Shown here: piece by piece, positions 1 to 8,147 of the stretch | Position numbering within the stretch: position 1 is the stretch's first letter | Layout: each line of letters opens with the position of its first letter | From: Clostridia bacterium | GTDB taxonomy: Bacteria > Bacillota_A > Clostridia > Oscillospirales > CAG-272 | Reading direction: 5' to 3' | DNA: 64,000 bases | NCBI GenBank assembly: GCA_017466455.1 | Contig: JAFTUD010000002.1 | Location: forward strand, 186,001 to 250,000 | Translations under genes and position numbers: made by a program | The notes under the pieces: model-generated | Seen by the model: the letters and a program-made list of their open reading frames with translations, nothing else | Database searches by the model: none | Told to the model about the DNA's origin: nothing

Positions 1-227
1 GCTGCTGAGGTTGGGCTAACATGCTTGAATGAGGTAGCGCAAGGAAGACCTGTTGCCTCCTTAAGCTCCTTAACTAATTGCCAAGAGTTGAATGCATCAA
101 GGAAATTAATATATCCCGGACGACCGCAAAGGATTTCAATCGGAAGCTCTGCTCCGTTTTCCATATAAATTTTGGAAGGCTTTTGGTTAGGGTTGCAACC
201 ATACTTGAGTTCAAATTCTTTCATCAT
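1..227 (-). CDS. purH: AICAR transformylase, stand-alone PurH-type (5' part only)
   Basis: Only the first ~75 codons lie in the window; the gene continues beyond base 1. The start is the first of two adjacent ATGs (227), preceded by TAAGGAGAATA. The N-terminus reads [18 protein letters not shown] and then [11 protein letters not shown] and ATSFKHVSP, which are typical of the phosphoribosylaminoimidazolecarboxamide formyltransferase domain. In the usual bifunctional PurH this domain follows an IMP cyclohydrolase domain; here it begins the protein, and the preceding gene supplies a PurO-type cyclohydrolase. It would transfer the formyl group of 10-formyl-THF to AICAR, the ninth step of purine synthesis. 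It is the last visible gene of the purE-led operon, 8 bp after purO. The stand-alone nature is inferred from the N-terminus because the 3' part is not visible. Confidence 0.88.
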   Translation of the reverse strand, partial: MMKEFELKYGCNPNQKPSKIYMENGAELPIEILCGRPGYINFLDAFNSWQLVKELKEATGLPCATSFKHVSPTSA

Positions 228-235
228 TATTCTCC

Positions 236-952
236 TTATACATTCTTATTTACAATTCTTGTTTCAGCCTCACCTGTTGCGATATCTATATATCTAACAA
301 AAAGTGAAACCTTATTATCCTCATTGAGGTTTTTCCAAATAATGCTTGTAAGCTCATCAATGCCTACATCGGGAAGCTCAAGAGTCTTTGGCTCTCCCTC
401 AAATGACGGAAGTGGATTACCGTCACAGTTATAGGTGTGAATAAATTTTGCTCTTCCTGCAAGAGGGCTTGAATATGCATATGTAAATCTTTCACAAGAG
501 GAGTCATCTCCCTCTGCACTCTTAAGAATTGACATTGCAAAATTCATATCGCCATTTTCTCTATGAATAATTCCGGAAATTCTCGGGGTAAAGTTTGGCT
601 TGTCATCCTCAAACTCTCTTGTTCTAAGAGCCTGCTCAAAGGTCATTTGCTTATCCATAAGCTCATAAATTGTATCAGTTTGGTCACCGTTTGTAACAAT
701 TGTCTTGTTTCCAAGAACTCTTACGGGATAGTAAATAATCAGATGTGGGTCAACCATTTTAGATTCATCAAATGCCTTGGTGCGCATATCGTCACCCTCT
801 GCGACGAATATTCTGTTACGGCTATTTACACTTCTTCCCATTATAAAATACGCAGTAACAGCTTTTTTTCCATCAGCGCTTTTACCTATAATAATTCCTC
901 TGCCGTGATATGCCAAGGAATTTAACTCGTTAGCAATAGTTGATATCTTCAT
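236..952 (-). CDS. purO: PurO-type IMP cyclohydrolase
   Basis: 238 residues resembling the IMP cyclohydrolase family best known from archaea (PurO fold, related to Ntn hydrolases), not the PurH cyclohydrolase domain. The N-terminus ([18 protein letters not shown], then GRSVNSRNR) is the most recognisable part; a fold-typical tail with [14 protein letters not shown] and EGEPKTLEL follows. It would close FAICAR to IMP, the last step of the pathway. The gene lies between purN (1 bp gap) and the AICAR transformylase gene (8 bp gap), which is the expected metabolic context. Start ATG at 952 follows AAAAGGAGAATAAA. The family assignment is from recalled sequence character, not a search; the context makes it strong. 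Confidence 0.85.
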   Translation of the reverse strand: MKISTIANELNSLAYHGRGIIIGKSADGKKAVTAYFIMGRSVNSRNRIFVAEGDDMRTKAFDESKMVDPHLIIYYPVRVLGNKTIVTNGDQTDTIYELMDKQMTFEQALRTREFEDDKPNFTPRISGIIHRENGDMNFAMSILKSAEGDDSSCERFTYAYSSPLAGRAKFIHTYNCDGNPLPSFEGEPKTLELPDVGIDELTSIIWKNLNEDNKVSLFVRYIDIATGEAETRIVNKNV

Positions 953-953
953 T

Positions 954-1589
954 TTATTCTCCTTTTATGTAAACCTTATTATCTTTTATTGTTATCTTCC
1001 CATCGCAAAATAGCTTTACCGAAGCGGGAAGAATTTTCCACTCCGCCTCTTCCATAATTCTCTTTTGCAAGGTTTCGGGAGTGTCGTTCTCCTTAACCTC
1101 TACTGCCTTTTGCATAACTATAGGGCCCGCATCACATTCAGGTGTGACGATGTGAACCGTTGCACCCGAAAGCTTAACGCCCTTAGCAAGCGCAGCCTCA
1201 TGAACATAAAGACCGTAAAAGCCCTTTCCGCAAAATGATGGAATAAGAGCAGGATGAACATTTAAAATTTTGTTAGGAAATTTTTCGTAAACCTGTTCAT
1301 CAAAAATTGTAAGAAATCCAGCAAGAACAACTAAGTCAATCTTTTCTTCTTCCATTGTATCAGCAAGTGCCCTTGAATAATCAGCTATACTGCCATATTC
1401 TTTACGAGAAAGCACGATTGATTTAATCGAATTGCTTTTGGCACGCTCAAGCGCATAGACCTCAGGCTTTGAGGATATTACCAAGGAAATTTTTCCGTTT
1501 CCAAGCTCTCCTCTTTTCTCCGCATCAATTAGCGCCTGTAAATTAGTGCCTCCACCGGAAACGAGAACAGCAATTCTTGTATTTAGCAT
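954..1589 (-). CDS. purN: Phosphoribosylglycinamide formyltransferase PurN
   Basis: 211 residues, normal PurN length. It formylates GAR with 10-formyl-THF (third step of purine synthesis). Visible: the N-terminal nucleotide loop LVSGGGTNLQAL (about 9-20), LVVLAGFLTIF (about 87-96), and the catalytic Asn110/His112 in LNVHPALIPSFCGKGFYG with Asp153 in ECDAGPIVM. The start overlaps the 3' end of purM by 7 bp, so the two are probably translationally coupled. The loop after HPALIP has a Cys-Gly-Lys insertion-like variant seen in clostridial PurN proteins. Confidence 0.96.
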   Translation of the reverse strand: MLNTRIAVLVSGGGTNLQALIDAEKRGELGNGKISLVISSKPEVYALERAKSNSIKSIVLSRKEYGSIADYSRALADTMEEEKIDLVVLAGFLTIFDEQVYEKFPNKILNVHPALIPSFCGKGFYGLYVHEAALAKGVKLSGATVHIVTPECDAGPIVMQKAVEVKENDTPETLQKRIMEEAEWKILPASVKLFCDGKITIKDNKVYIKGE

Positions 1590-2629
1590 AGAATTACACC
1601 CTCATCAGACTTAATGATTTCACCGATAACATATGCGGTTTCACCATTTGCCTTCAAAATTTCAAGAGCCTTATCAGCCTCTTCCTTTGGAACAACTACG
1701 CTCATTCCAACGCCCATATTGTATGTATTGTACATATCTCTTTCAGGAATATTTCCTGTTTTCTGAATAAGGTCAAAAATAGGAAGCACCTTAACTGTCG
1801 ATTTATCTATCTTGGCAGTAAGTCCCTTTGGAATAGATCTTGGAATGTTTTCGTAGAATCCGCCACCGGTGATGTGTGAAATACCCTTAACATTAACCTT
1901 ATCGATTAAAGCAAGGATAGATTTTACATAAATTCTTGTAGGAGTTAAAAGTGTTTCGGCAATAGAAGCTCCTCCAAGCTCCTCACAAGGAATATAAAGT
2001 GAGTCGGGATTGTTATCAATATCAAAAACCTTACGAACAAGTGAAAATCCGTTTGAGTGTACTCCGCTTGATGCAAGTGCAATAACAACATCTCCCTCAG
2101 CCATCTTTGTGTTGTCAAGAATCTTTTTCTTATCAACAATACCAACAGCAAATCCGGCAAGGTCATATTCATCAACAGGCATAAGACCGGGATGCTCTGC
2201 TGTTTCTCCGCCGATAAGTGCAGCACCTGACTGTACACAGCCCTCAGCTACTCCACCAACAATTGAAGCGATTTTTTCGGGAATATTTTTTCCGCAAGCG
2301 ATATAATCAAGGAAAAACAACGGCTTTGCTCCACAGCAAATTATATCGTTTACACACATAGCAACCGCATCAATTCCTATTGTATCATGCTTATCCATGA
2401 GAATAGCCATTTTTACCTTTGTACCGCATCCGTCAGTACCCGATACAAGAACCGGCTCTTCCATTCCTGCGATTGGCAAGCCGAAGCATCCGCCGAATCC
2501 ACCTACATCATCCAAGCAACCCTCGTTTTTTGTGCGTGCGATGTGTTTTTTCATCAATTCTACAGCCTTATATCCTGCGGTAATATCAACGCCGGCTGCT
2601 GCATAGCTTTCAGATTTAGAATTTTTCAC
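1583..2629 (-). CDS. purM: Phosphoribosylformylglycinamidine cyclo-ligase (AIRS)
   Basis: ATP-dependent closure of FGAM to AIR (fifth step of purine synthesis). Family motifs: SESYAAAGVDI near the start, SGTDGCGTKVKMA, CVNDIICCGAKPLFFLDYIACG, GGETAEHPG, SSGVHSNGFSLVRKV and ITGGGFYEN. I placed the start at GTG 2629, giving 348 aa, the usual length, with a GAGAG stretch just upstream and 16 bp after the purF stop. A longer in-frame reading from TTG 2674 would overlap purF and add residues absent from the family. Confidence 0.95.
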   Translation of the reverse strand: MKNSKSESYAAAGVDITAGYKAVELMKKHIARTKNEGCLDDVGGFGGCFGLPIAGMEEPVLVSGTDGCGTKVKMAILMDKHDTIGIDAVAMCVNDIICCGAKPLFFLDYIACGKNIPEKIASIVGGVAEGCVQSGAALIGGETAEHPGLMPVDEYDLAGFAVGIVDKKKILDNTKMAEGDVVIALASSGVHSNGFSLVRKVFDIDNNPDSLYIPCEELGGASIAETLLTPTRIYVKSILALIDKVNVKGISHITGGGFYENIPRSIPKGLTAKIDKSTVKVLPIFDLIQKTGNIPERDMYNTYNMGVGMSVVVPKEEADKALEILKANGETAYVIGEIIKSDEGVILC

Positions 2630-2645
2630 TGTTACACTCTCACTT

Positions 2646-4052
2646 TCATTTATTTTCAGAAATTTTATAATCAAATTTATTAGCTACTATTTCAGGAATC
2701 TCTGTTGGATATTTTCCGTCAAAGCATGCTGAGCAATATCCCTCACAGGTTCCACCCTCTCCAAGCTTTGTAACATCCTCAAGAGGAAGATATCCAAGCG
2801 AATCAACATCAAAGATCTTTGTCATCTCCTCAATCGTATGATTGCATGCTATAAGCGCTTCCTTAGATTCTATGTCCGTACCATAGTAGCATGGATTCAA
2901 ATACGCTGGTGCCGAGGAACGAAGATGAACCTCCTTAGCTCCCGCATTTCTCAAAAGCTTTACTATTCTTGCACATGTAGTTCCACGAACAATAGAGTCA
3001 TCAACAAGAACAACTCTTTTGCCCTTAACTGTATTGATAACCGGATTGAGCTTTATTCTGACCTTATCCTCCCTAACATTTTGTCCGGGAGCAATAAAAG
3101 TTCTTCCTATGTATTTATTTTTGATAAGACCAATTCCGTAAGGTATTCCAGACTCCTCAGCATATCCAAGCGCGGCCTCAAGTCCCGAATCGGGAACTCC
3201 AACAACTACATCTGCCTCAACAGGATGAGCCTTAGCTAAATATGCTCCCGCGCGCTTTCTCGCTTTTTGAACCGCACAATTGCTAATCACGGAATCAGGA
3301 CGAGCTGTATAAATATATTCAAATACGCAAAGTGCCTCGGGCGCCTTCTTGCAATGGTCCTTTATAGATTTAATGCCGTCCTTTGAAAATACAAGTATCT
3401 CGCCGGGATCGATATCTCTAACAAAGGTAGCTCCAACGGAATCAAGCGCACAGCTTTCACTTGCTATAACATATTCTCCGTTTTCACGCTTTCCGTAACA
3501 AACAGGATGCAATCCGTGAGGGTCTCTTGCTACAACAAGCTTTTGAGGTGACATAACAACGAACGCATATCCTCCAATCAGCTTATCAATCGCTCTATTT
3601 ACAGCATCCTCAATTGATGGAGCCGTCAAGCGCTCTTTGGTAATTATACACGAAATTATTTCGGCATCGCTTGTTGTATGGAAAATAAGTCCTTGAAGCT
3701 CAAGCTCCCTTTTAAGCGCATCGGCATTTACCAGTCTGCCATTTGTCGCAATAGCCATTCTTCCCTTAACATGGTTTACAACAATCGGTTCAGCATTAAC
3801 GCGATCCTTTGTTTTTAGAGTGCCGTATCTTACCTGTCCAAGCGCCATATTTCCTTCGCCAAGGCGAGAAAGTCGCTCGGAGGAAAAGACCTCATTTACA
3901 AGACCCGAATCCTTATGAGTGCGGAAAACGCCATCATCATTAACTACAATTCCAGCACTCTCCTGTCCTCTGTGCTGCAAAGCGTATAGACCGTAATAAA
4001 CACTTGACGCAACATTGGTTCTTTCTTTTCCTATAATCGCAAAAATTCCCAT
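2646..4052 (-). CDS. purF: Amidophosphoribosyltransferase PurF lacking the N-terminal nucleophile
   Basis: 468 residues aligned over their full length with B. subtilis-type PurF, the committing enzyme of purine synthesis (PRPP to phosphoribosylamine). The phosphoribosyltransferase half is intact: PDSGLEAALGYAEESGIPY, KNKYIGRTFI and the PRPP loop VVLVDDSIVRGTT (347-359). The C-terminal Cys-rich segment around CEGYCSACFDGKYP and Cys242 suggest the usual 4Fe-4S cluster. The oddity is at the front. The family starts with Cys-Gly-Val-Phe-Gly after a propeptide, whereas this protein starts Met-Gly-Ile-Phe-Ala, and a TAG stop lies in frame four codons upstream of the ATG, so no missing cysteine can be recovered. 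The glutaminase pocket is also altered (GQVRYGT instead of GHVRYST; TNGRL instead of HNGNL). I infer an ammonia-dependent enzyme or a need for a partner. Start follows AGGGAGAAGAAAAT. Confidence 0.93.
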   Translation of the reverse strand: MGIFAIIGKERTNVASSVYYGLYALQHRGQESAGIVVNDDGVFRTHKDSGLVNEVFSSERLSRLGEGNMALGQVRYGTLKTKDRVNAEPIVVNHVKGRMAIATNGRLVNADALKRELELQGLIFHTTSDAEIISCIITKERLTAPSIEDAVNRAIDKLIGGYAFVVMSPQKLVVARDPHGLHPVCYGKRENGEYVIASESCALDSVGATFVRDIDPGEILVFSKDGIKSIKDHCKKAPEALCVFEYIYTARPDSVISNCAVQKARKRAGAYLAKAHPVEADVVVGVPDSGLEAALGYAEESGIPYGIGLIKNKYIGRTFIAPGQNVREDKVRIKLNPVINTVKGKRVVLVDDSIVRGTTCARIVKLLRNAGAKEVHLRSSAPAYLNPCYYGTDIESKEALIACNHTIEEMTKIFDVDSLGYLPLEDVTKLGEGGTCEGYCSACFDGKYPTEIPEIVANKFDYKISENK

Positions 4053-4079
4053 ATTTTCTTCTCCCTAACAGAATTTTGA

Positions 4080-4574
4080 TCAGTTATTAAATTTATCTTC
4101 TATTTCCTTGTTTTTTGCAAGCACCTTTTCTTTTCCCTTTTCTCTTGCCTCCCAAAGCTTTTCGGAAAGCTTGTCCTCGGACAACGCAAGAATTTGAACT
4201 GCAAGCAATGCCGCGTTTGCAGCTCCGTCTATCGCAACCGTTGCAACAGGAATACCCGAAGGCATTTGAACAGTAGCAAGTAATGCGTCCATACCGCCTG
4301 TATTTTTGCATGAAACAGGAATTCCAATAACAGGAAGAACCGTATTTGCCGCAACAGCACCGGCTAAGTGTGCTGCCATTCCGGCTGCCGCAATAATAAC
4401 GCCAAATCCGTTTTGCTCCGCATTTTTAACAAAGGTGGCAGTTTCAACAGGTGTCCTGTGGGCAGAATACACATGAACCTCAAAAGGAACATCATATTCC
4501 TTCAATACATTGATTCCCTTCTCGACGATGGGCAAATCACTGTCGCTTCCCATAATAATCGCTACTTTTTTCAT
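4080..4574 (-). CDS. purE: N5-carboxyaminoimidazole ribonucleotide mutase PurE
   Basis: 164-residue class I PurE; converts N5-CAIR (or AIR plus CO2) to CAIR. Visible are the phosphate-binding MGSDSDLP (8-15), SAHRTP with the catalytic His (about 42-47), AAAGMAAHLAGAVAA and the GIPV/GGMDALLATVQMP loops. It is the first gene of the operon purE-purF-purM-purN-purO-purH', with a ZTP riboswitch and terminator upstream. Start ATG 4574 follows AGAAGGAGATATTT. No purK is visible, so class (AIR carboxylase or mutase) cannot be set from this window alone. Confidence 0.97.
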   Translation of the reverse strand: MKKVAIIMGSDSDLPIVEKGINVLKEYDVPFEVHVYSAHRTPVETATFVKNAEQNGFGVIIAAAGMAAHLAGAVAANTVLPVIGIPVSCKNTGGMDALLATVQMPSGIPVATVAIDGAANAALLAVQILALSEDKLSEKLWEAREKGKEKVLAKNKEIEDKFNN

Positions 4575-4604
4575 AAATATCTCCTTCTAAATCAAAATAT
4601 TCAA

Positions 4605-4652
4605 AACACAAAAAACAATAAGGCAATCCTACCCTGTAAAGGTAGAATTGCC
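4605..4652 (-). terminator. Intrinsic terminator forming the expression platform of the ZTP riboswitch
   Basis: On the minus strand a 12-bp stem (4641-4652 with 4622-4633, one T-G wobble), a 7-nt loop, then a T-rich run (TTATTGTTTTTT). The 5' arm begins inside the conserved CTGGGC element of the aptamer, so ligand-bound aptamer and terminator stem are mutually exclusive. This is the expected ON-switch layout. Confidence 0.9.
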
Positions 4653-4721
4653 CAGACGGTCGACACAAAACGATCTTTGCTCCCATGCAGTTAAACCTGC
4701 GCTCCGTCAGTTGCAAAAACC
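4646..4721 (-). promoter_or_regulatory. ZTP (pfl) riboswitch aptamer controlling the purine operon
   Basis: The minus-strand leader carries the hallmarks of the pfl/ZTP motif: P1 pairing TTTTGC with GCAAAG, the small hairpin GCAG/CTGC, the conserved GGGAGC, and the 3' domain CCGTCTGGGC whose CCGTC pairs with the upstream GACGG. ZTP/ZMP (AICAR triphosphate/monophosphate) accumulate when 10-formyl-THF is short, and this operon contains both formyl-using enzymes, PurN and the AICAR transformylase. Ligand binding should block the overlapping terminator and turn the operon on. Confidence 0.92.
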
Positions 4722-4731
4722 TTACTTGAAT

Positions 4732-4761
4732 ATTTTAACATATTATAATATATTTTGTCAA
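4732..4761 (-). promoter_or_regulatory. Sigma-A promoter of the purine operon
   Basis: Minus strand: -35 TTGACA (4756-4761), 18-bp spacer, -10 TAAAAT (4732-4737). Transcription would start just before the ZTP aptamer. Confidence 0.75.
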
Positions 4762-4852
4762 TAGATTTTAGATTTAAAAATGACAAAAAAATACACTCTA
4801 AACAGATCGTTTTTTGTCATCTTTAACAATACATTCAAAAGTTTTGCTAAAA

Positions 4853-5689
4853 TTATGAGGTTTCTTTCAAATAATTTCCCATAAGAGCCTTTTGTAACGC
4901 TTCAAGTAACGCTTGATTTTTACCGCCAACATTTACTCCGTCTACCCTTTCAACACCTCTTAAAAGCTTACTTGAGCTTGTTATAAGAATTTCATCCGCA
5001 TGAAGCAGTTCATTCGTTGTATACTTTTCTTCTCTTACCGTAATTCCAAGCATTTTTGCTTCATTTATCAAATGCGCTCTTGTTACCCCGGGGAGTATAT
5101 ATTTGTCGGCAGGTGCTGTAATGATTTCTCCATTTTTAATTATCGAAACATTGGAATGAGTACATTCCGTTACAACTCCGTTTCGATGAAAAATCGCTTC
5201 ATCTACACCGTTTTTGCGCGCCTTTTGCGATGCTAATACGCTCGGTAACAAATTTAATGTTTTCATATCACAAAGCTCATATCTAACATCAGGCGCAATA
5301 ATGGCATTCATTTTCACACCGATATTTCCTATTCCTTGCGGGGTTATCATAATACAAAGATTTCCCTTATCGGGCATGGCGGAGTGTTCTCTTAGTCCGC
5401 TTCCTCGTGAAATATGAAAATATACAAATTTCTCTATCCCGTCAACCGCCCTTACAAGCTCGCAAATTAGCATTTCAAGCTCTTCTCTTGAAATAGGGGG
5501 AGTTATCTCTAATCTTTCACAGTTATAGTATAATCTTTGCGTATGCTGTGACAAAAGATAAGGGATATCATTACGGCACATAACCGCATCGTACACTCCA
5601 TCACCAAAATAAAATGCCCTGTCGGTTATAGGGATCTGCACATTTTCAATGAGTCCCACCTTACCGTTATAATATCCCAAATTTTTCAT
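4853..5689 (-). CDS. Class IV PLP aminotransferase, probably D-amino-acid transaminase
   Basis: 278 residues of the fold-type IV PLP family (D-alanine aminotransferase, branched-chain aminotransferase, ADC lyase). Visible: RAFYFGDGVYDAV near the start with the substrate Tyr, YFHISRGSGLREH (about 90-102) matching the carboxylate-trap Arg/His region of D-amino-acid transaminases, the PLP lysine Lys143 in DMKTLNLLPSVLASQKA, and Glu175 in GVVTECTHSNVSII. The Arg-x-x-x-x-Arg-x-His pattern favours a D-amino-acid transaminase over BCAT, but substrate is an inference. It starts 12 bp after the GH95 gene with GGAGGTACAT before the ATG, so it is probably cotranscribed with it. Confidence 0.85.
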   Translation of the reverse strand: MKNLGYYNGKVGLIENVQIPITDRAFYFGDGVYDAVMCRNDIPYLLSQHTQRLYYNCERLEITPPISREELEMLICELVRAVDGIEKFVYFHISRGSGLREHSAMPDKGNLCIMITPQGIGNIGVKMNAIIAPDVRYELCDMKTLNLLPSVLASQKARKNGVDEAIFHRNGVVTECTHSNVSIIKNGEIITAPADKYILPGVTRAHLINEAKMLGITVREEKYTTNELLHADEILITSSSKLLRGVERVDGVNVGGKNQALLEALQKALMGNYLKETS

Positions 5690-5701
5690 ATGTACCTCCG
5701 A

Positions 5702-7990
5702 TTATGCCAAAATAAATTTCTCGTTAGCCTTGAGGAATACGCATTTATCAACGCCCTCAATATTTATTATAGCATTTTGCTCGGTAGGTGTTACAAGCTC
5801 AAGGCAAGAAAGCCTTGAATTTTTCCATTCAATATTGACTTTTATGCCACCCTTCGCCAAAAGTCCTTTTATTTTTCCGTTTTTCATCTCGCTTGGGAGC
5901 GCGGGAAGAATTTTTATCTTTCCGTCCTCACACTGCAAAAACATTTGAGTAATTCCGGCAACTACGCCGAAGTTTCCGTCAATCTGGAATGGCGGATGCG
6001 CATCAAACATATTAGCATAGGTTCCACCGCCTTGATCATATCTTAGCTCCGCCATAGGGGCAACATAGGTAAGCTGGTTTTTAACAAGCTTATATGCTCT
6101 GTCTCCGTCCTTAAGCCTTGCCCAAAGATTCACCTTCCAGCCCATGCTCCATCCGGTGCTTTCATCTCCTCTGATTTCAAGAGTTTGACGGCAAGCATCG
6201 GCAAGCGCCTTTGTGCTTTCAGTGGTAATCAAGCCTGCGGGATACATTGCATAGAGATGTGACACATGTCTATGATGAATGTCCTCTTGCTCATAGTCCT
6301 CGTTGTATTCAAGCAGGTCTCCGTTCACGCCTATTTTATAAATCCCGATATCGGGCAATTTTTCTCTTATTTCAGCAACAAAATCATCATTTATTCCGAG
6401 TATTTCAGCAGATTTAGAAATATTAAGGAATAAATCCTGAACTATTGACTGAGTCATAGTTGTATAAGTTGTTGTATGAATAACCTTTCCATCGATTATA
6501 ACTCCGTTTTCAGGAGAGGTAGACGGTGTAACTATCCATTTTCCGTTATACTCAATCATAATCGAAAGATAAAATTTAGCACATTCCTTCATTATAGGAT
6601 ATGCCGTGTTTTTTAAAAAATCCTTATCAAGCGTATATTCGTAATGCTCAAAAAGATGTCTGCAAAGCCAGCCCGAGGACATATTCCAAAAGGCATATCT
6701 TGGCGATGACTCAACCTTGTTTCCAACAGGTGTTGTATTAATCCACAAATCAAGGTTGTGGTGGGAAACAAAGCCATCAGCGCCGTAAAAATGCTTCGCA
6801 GTCTCTCTACCGTTTTGACTAACTCCCTTGATAAGCTCAATCATAGGCATGTGGCACTCGGGAAGATTACACATCAAAACGGGCCAATAATTCATCTCCG
6901 TATTAATATTTACGGTATAATTTGACGACCACGGAGCATAGAAATGCTCATTCCAAATGCCTTGAAGATTTGTCGCTCGCGTTCCCTCTCTTGAGGATGC
7001 GATAATCAAGTATCTTCCAAAATTATAAAGGAGCTCACAAAGTCCTACATCCTTATTTTCAGCCTTTATTCTTTCATCGGTCATATCGGTGGATTCTTCA
7101 CCGCCAAAATCAGTTTCAACTCTATTAAATAGTGCTGAAAAATCGCTTGTATGCGCATTTTTTATTTCATCATAGGATTTTTCACAAAGCTCTGAAAGCC
7201 TTTCCTGACACGGATAAAATGTAGGCTTGTTCGGTAGCTTATCAAATGAAATAAAGCTTGTTTCAGCGCAAAAATACAAGGTCACATCACAAGAATTTAA
7301 TATTTTCACAAAATCAGCGCCGCAATCGGTTTGTCCATCGCAAACAAATCTTGCCATAGCACTAACCTTAACACCATCGCCATCATACACAACCGCTCTT
7401 GCGCGCATGTCATAATTAGGGCTAATCGCAGCAGGACATTCTCCACTCAAATACAAAGTATTTTCATTAGCAGTAACTGCACTTTTTCCTATACAACTTC
7501 CTTTAACCGTGTAATCAACGGGACTTGATGATTTAAGCTTCACCATAACGCAGTTATCAGGATAAGAAACAAAGTATTCTCTTTCAAAATCTATGCCATC
7601 TTCGGTATATTTTACCGTGACCACAGAGCTTTCAAGATCTAATGTGCGAGAGTAACTTGAAAATCCCCCCTTTGATCCTTCTCTTTTTATGAACAAATTG
7701 CCAAGATAAAGGTATGAATTCAGCCAAGGACCCGTAAAACCTTGCTCTATCTCCTTTTGAGCTTCGTAAAATTTACCTTCAAGAGATAATTTTTGTGCTT
7801 TCTCATAAGCTTCTCTTGCGCCGTCAACCATTTTTTGACCTGGTCTGCCCGACCAAAGAGTGTCATGATTGAGCGAAATACGCTCCTCATCAACACGACC
7901 GTATACCATGGCTCCAAGCGAGCCGTTTCCAAGTGGCAAGGCTTCCTCAAACACCTTTGCCGGCTTGTTATATCTTAATATTTTTTCCAT
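5702..7990 (-). CDS. Glycoside hydrolase family 95, alpha-L-fucosidase-type
   Basis: 762 residues covering the whole GH95 architecture: N-terminal beta-sandwich (EALPLGNGSLGAMVYG, LNHDTLWSGRPG), helical linker, (alpha/alpha)6 barrel and C-terminal domain. Residues matching those known from the Bifidobacterium enzyme are present: Asn361 and Asn363 in NINTEMNYW, the acid Glu494 in PSTSPENG and Asp671 in HPPFQIDGNFG. It would release alpha-1,2-linked L-fucose (some members prefer L-galactose) by inversion. No signal peptide, so cytoplasmic, acting on imported oligosaccharides. Start set at ATG 7990 behind AGGAGTGCTT; a longer in-frame reading to 8038 has no ribosome site. Own promoter at 8055-8084. 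Confidence 0.93.
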   Translation of the reverse strand: MEKILRYNKPAKVFEEALPLGNGSLGAMVYGRVDEERISLNHDTLWSGRPGQKMVDGAREAYEKAQKLSLEGKFYEAQKEIEQGFTGPWLNSYLYLGNLFIKREGSKGGFSSYSRTLDLESSVVTVKYTEDGIDFEREYFVSYPDNCVMVKLKSSSPVDYTVKGSCIGKSAVTANENTLYLSGECPAAISPNYDMRARAVVYDGDGVKVSAMARFVCDGQTDCGADFVKILNSCDVTLYFCAETSFISFDKLPNKPTFYPCQERLSELCEKSYDEIKNAHTSDFSALFNRVETDFGGEESTDMTDERIKAENKDVGLCELLYNFGRYLIIASSREGTRATNLQGIWNEHFYAPWSSNYTVNINTEMNYWPVLMCNLPECHMPMIELIKGVSQNGRETAKHFYGADGFVSHHNLDLWINTTPVGNKVESSPRYAFWNMSSGWLCRHLFEHYEYTLDKDFLKNTAYPIMKECAKFYLSIMIEYNGKWIVTPSTSPENGVIIDGKVIHTTTYTTMTQSIVQDLFLNISKSAEILGINDDFVAEIREKLPDIGIYKIGVNGDLLEYNEDYEQEDIHHRHVSHLYAMYPAGLITTESTKALADACRQTLEIRGDESTGWSMGWKVNLWARLKDGDRAYKLVKNQLTYVAPMAELRYDQGGGTYANMFDAHPPFQIDGNFGVVAGITQMFLQCEDGKIKILPALPSEMKNGKIKGLLAKGGIKVNIEWKNSRLSCLELVTPTEQNAIINIEGVDKCVFLKANEKFILA

Positions 7991-8054
7991 AAGCACTCCT
8001 ATGTTCTTAATTTTTTGATTTTGAATAAAATTTATCAAGCACTGCTCATTTTTA

Positions 8055-8084
8055 ATTTTATCACGATACAGAACGAATTGTCAA
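8055..8084 (-). promoter_or_regulatory. Promoter of the GH95-aminotransferase operon
   Basis: Minus strand: -35 TTGACA (8079-8084), 18-bp spacer, -10 TAAAAT (8055-8060), about 60 bp before the GH95 start. Confidence 0.65.
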
Positions 8085-8147
8085 CTGTATTTTTATAATT
8101 TAATGAACAAAATCGCTTGAATTTATCTACTTCACAGAGGTTAAAAT

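Noticed and set aside
2630..2674. N-terminal extension of PurM overlapping purF
   Set aside because: Starts with TTG in purF coding sequence without a ribosome site and adds residues not seen in PurM.
4653..4852. Small plus-strand frame across the purE leader
   Set aside because: The region is explained by promoter, ZTP aptamer and terminator on the minus strand.
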